Origin: Candidatus Latescibacterota bacterium
GTDB lineage: Bacteria; JAAXHH01; JACQVL01
Direction: 5' to 3'
Length of the DNA stretch: 48,159 bases
Assembly: GCA_016209865.1 (NCBI GenBank)
Contig: JACQVL010000080.1
Span: 1 to 48,159 of the forward strand
Below are positions 48,122 through 48,159 of this stretch, piece after piece. The notes below the pieces were generated by a model. It saw only the letters and a list, made by a program, of their open reading frames with translations, was not told the origin of the DNA and did no database searches. The translations under genes were made by a program, and so were the position numbers. Each line of letters opens with the position of its first letter. Position 1 is the first letter of the stretch.

Positions 48122-48157
48122 CAGTGACGAGTGACCAGTGACGAGTGACGAGTAAGA
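48122..48157. repeat. heptamer array, unit GTGACGA, at the right edge
   Basis: The array directly precedes the comEA ATG. It is an exact 36-bp reverse complement of 42716-42751. The window ends two bases later, so an opposing arm outside it cannot be excluded. Confidence 0.9.
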
Positions 48158-48159
48158 AC

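Noticed and set aside
6636-48157. CRISPR arrays
   Set aside because: The tandem units are 7 bp without spacers, and no cas genes are present.

Overview
The window is a GC-rich chromosomal segment from a Gram-negative bacterium. TonB/ExbB/ExbD, Mla-type lipid transport and exported enzymes imply an outer membrane. A type IV pilus/competence set, a proton pyrophosphatase, B12-dependent propionate genes and a selenocysteine-containing SelD are also present. No rRNA or other phylogenetic marker is here that I can place by eye. The gene mix fits an uncultured lineage of the FCB/Poribacteria/Latescibacteria kind better than a well-known phylum, but that is a guess. Almost every gene is on the minus strand; the exception is one sigma/anti-sigma pair at 27.8-29.1 kb. 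I see no prophage, insertion sequence or CRISPR array.

Layout, in the direction of minus-strand transcription (right to left). 48.1-38.3 kb: comEA, then a long housekeeping cluster pilM-rsmD-coaD-aspC-NYN protein-mdh-icd-obgE-dprA behind a near-consensus promoter. 38.1-35.6 kb: a translation block of two tRNA-Ser, a small membrane protein, gltX, tRNA-Gln and tRNA-Glu, ending at a terminator. 35.5-29.3 kb: an exported PIG-L deacetylase, a histidine kinase, a response regulator/GGDEF gene with an in-frame TAA, a HEAT-like protein and an HD-domain protein. 29.1-27.6 kb (plus strand): ECF sigma and its anti-sigma. 27.4-21.5 kb: aminotransferase, methylmalonyl-CoA mutase large subunit, a ZIP transporter with an internal cNMP-binding domain, methylmalonyl-CoA epimerase and selD. 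21.4-14.4 kb: ECF sigma, anti-sigma, TonB-C protein, heparinase-like protein and oligopeptide-binding protein. 14.4-6.8 kb: small membrane protein, PstS-like protein, TPR protein, exbB-exbD-exbD-tonB and mgtE. 6.6-0 kb: cstA, hppA, scoA, scoB, mlaE and the start of an mlaD-like gene.

Two things stand out. First, selD carries an in-frame TGA at the catalytic position (residue 18). It is therefore a selenoprotein, and its first 29 codons are lost if TGA is read as stop. Second, intergenic spaces are full of short tandem arrays with a 7-bp period. At least seven heptamer families occur, usually as inverted pairs of 3-5 units. Many start exactly at, or within a few bases of, the stop codon of the upstream gene. 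One array lies in frame inside the heparinase-like gene. One 36-bp array occurs identically at two places 5.4 kb apart. They resemble the STRR heptamers described in filamentous cyanobacteria, but the number of families and the stop-codon positioning look worth study.
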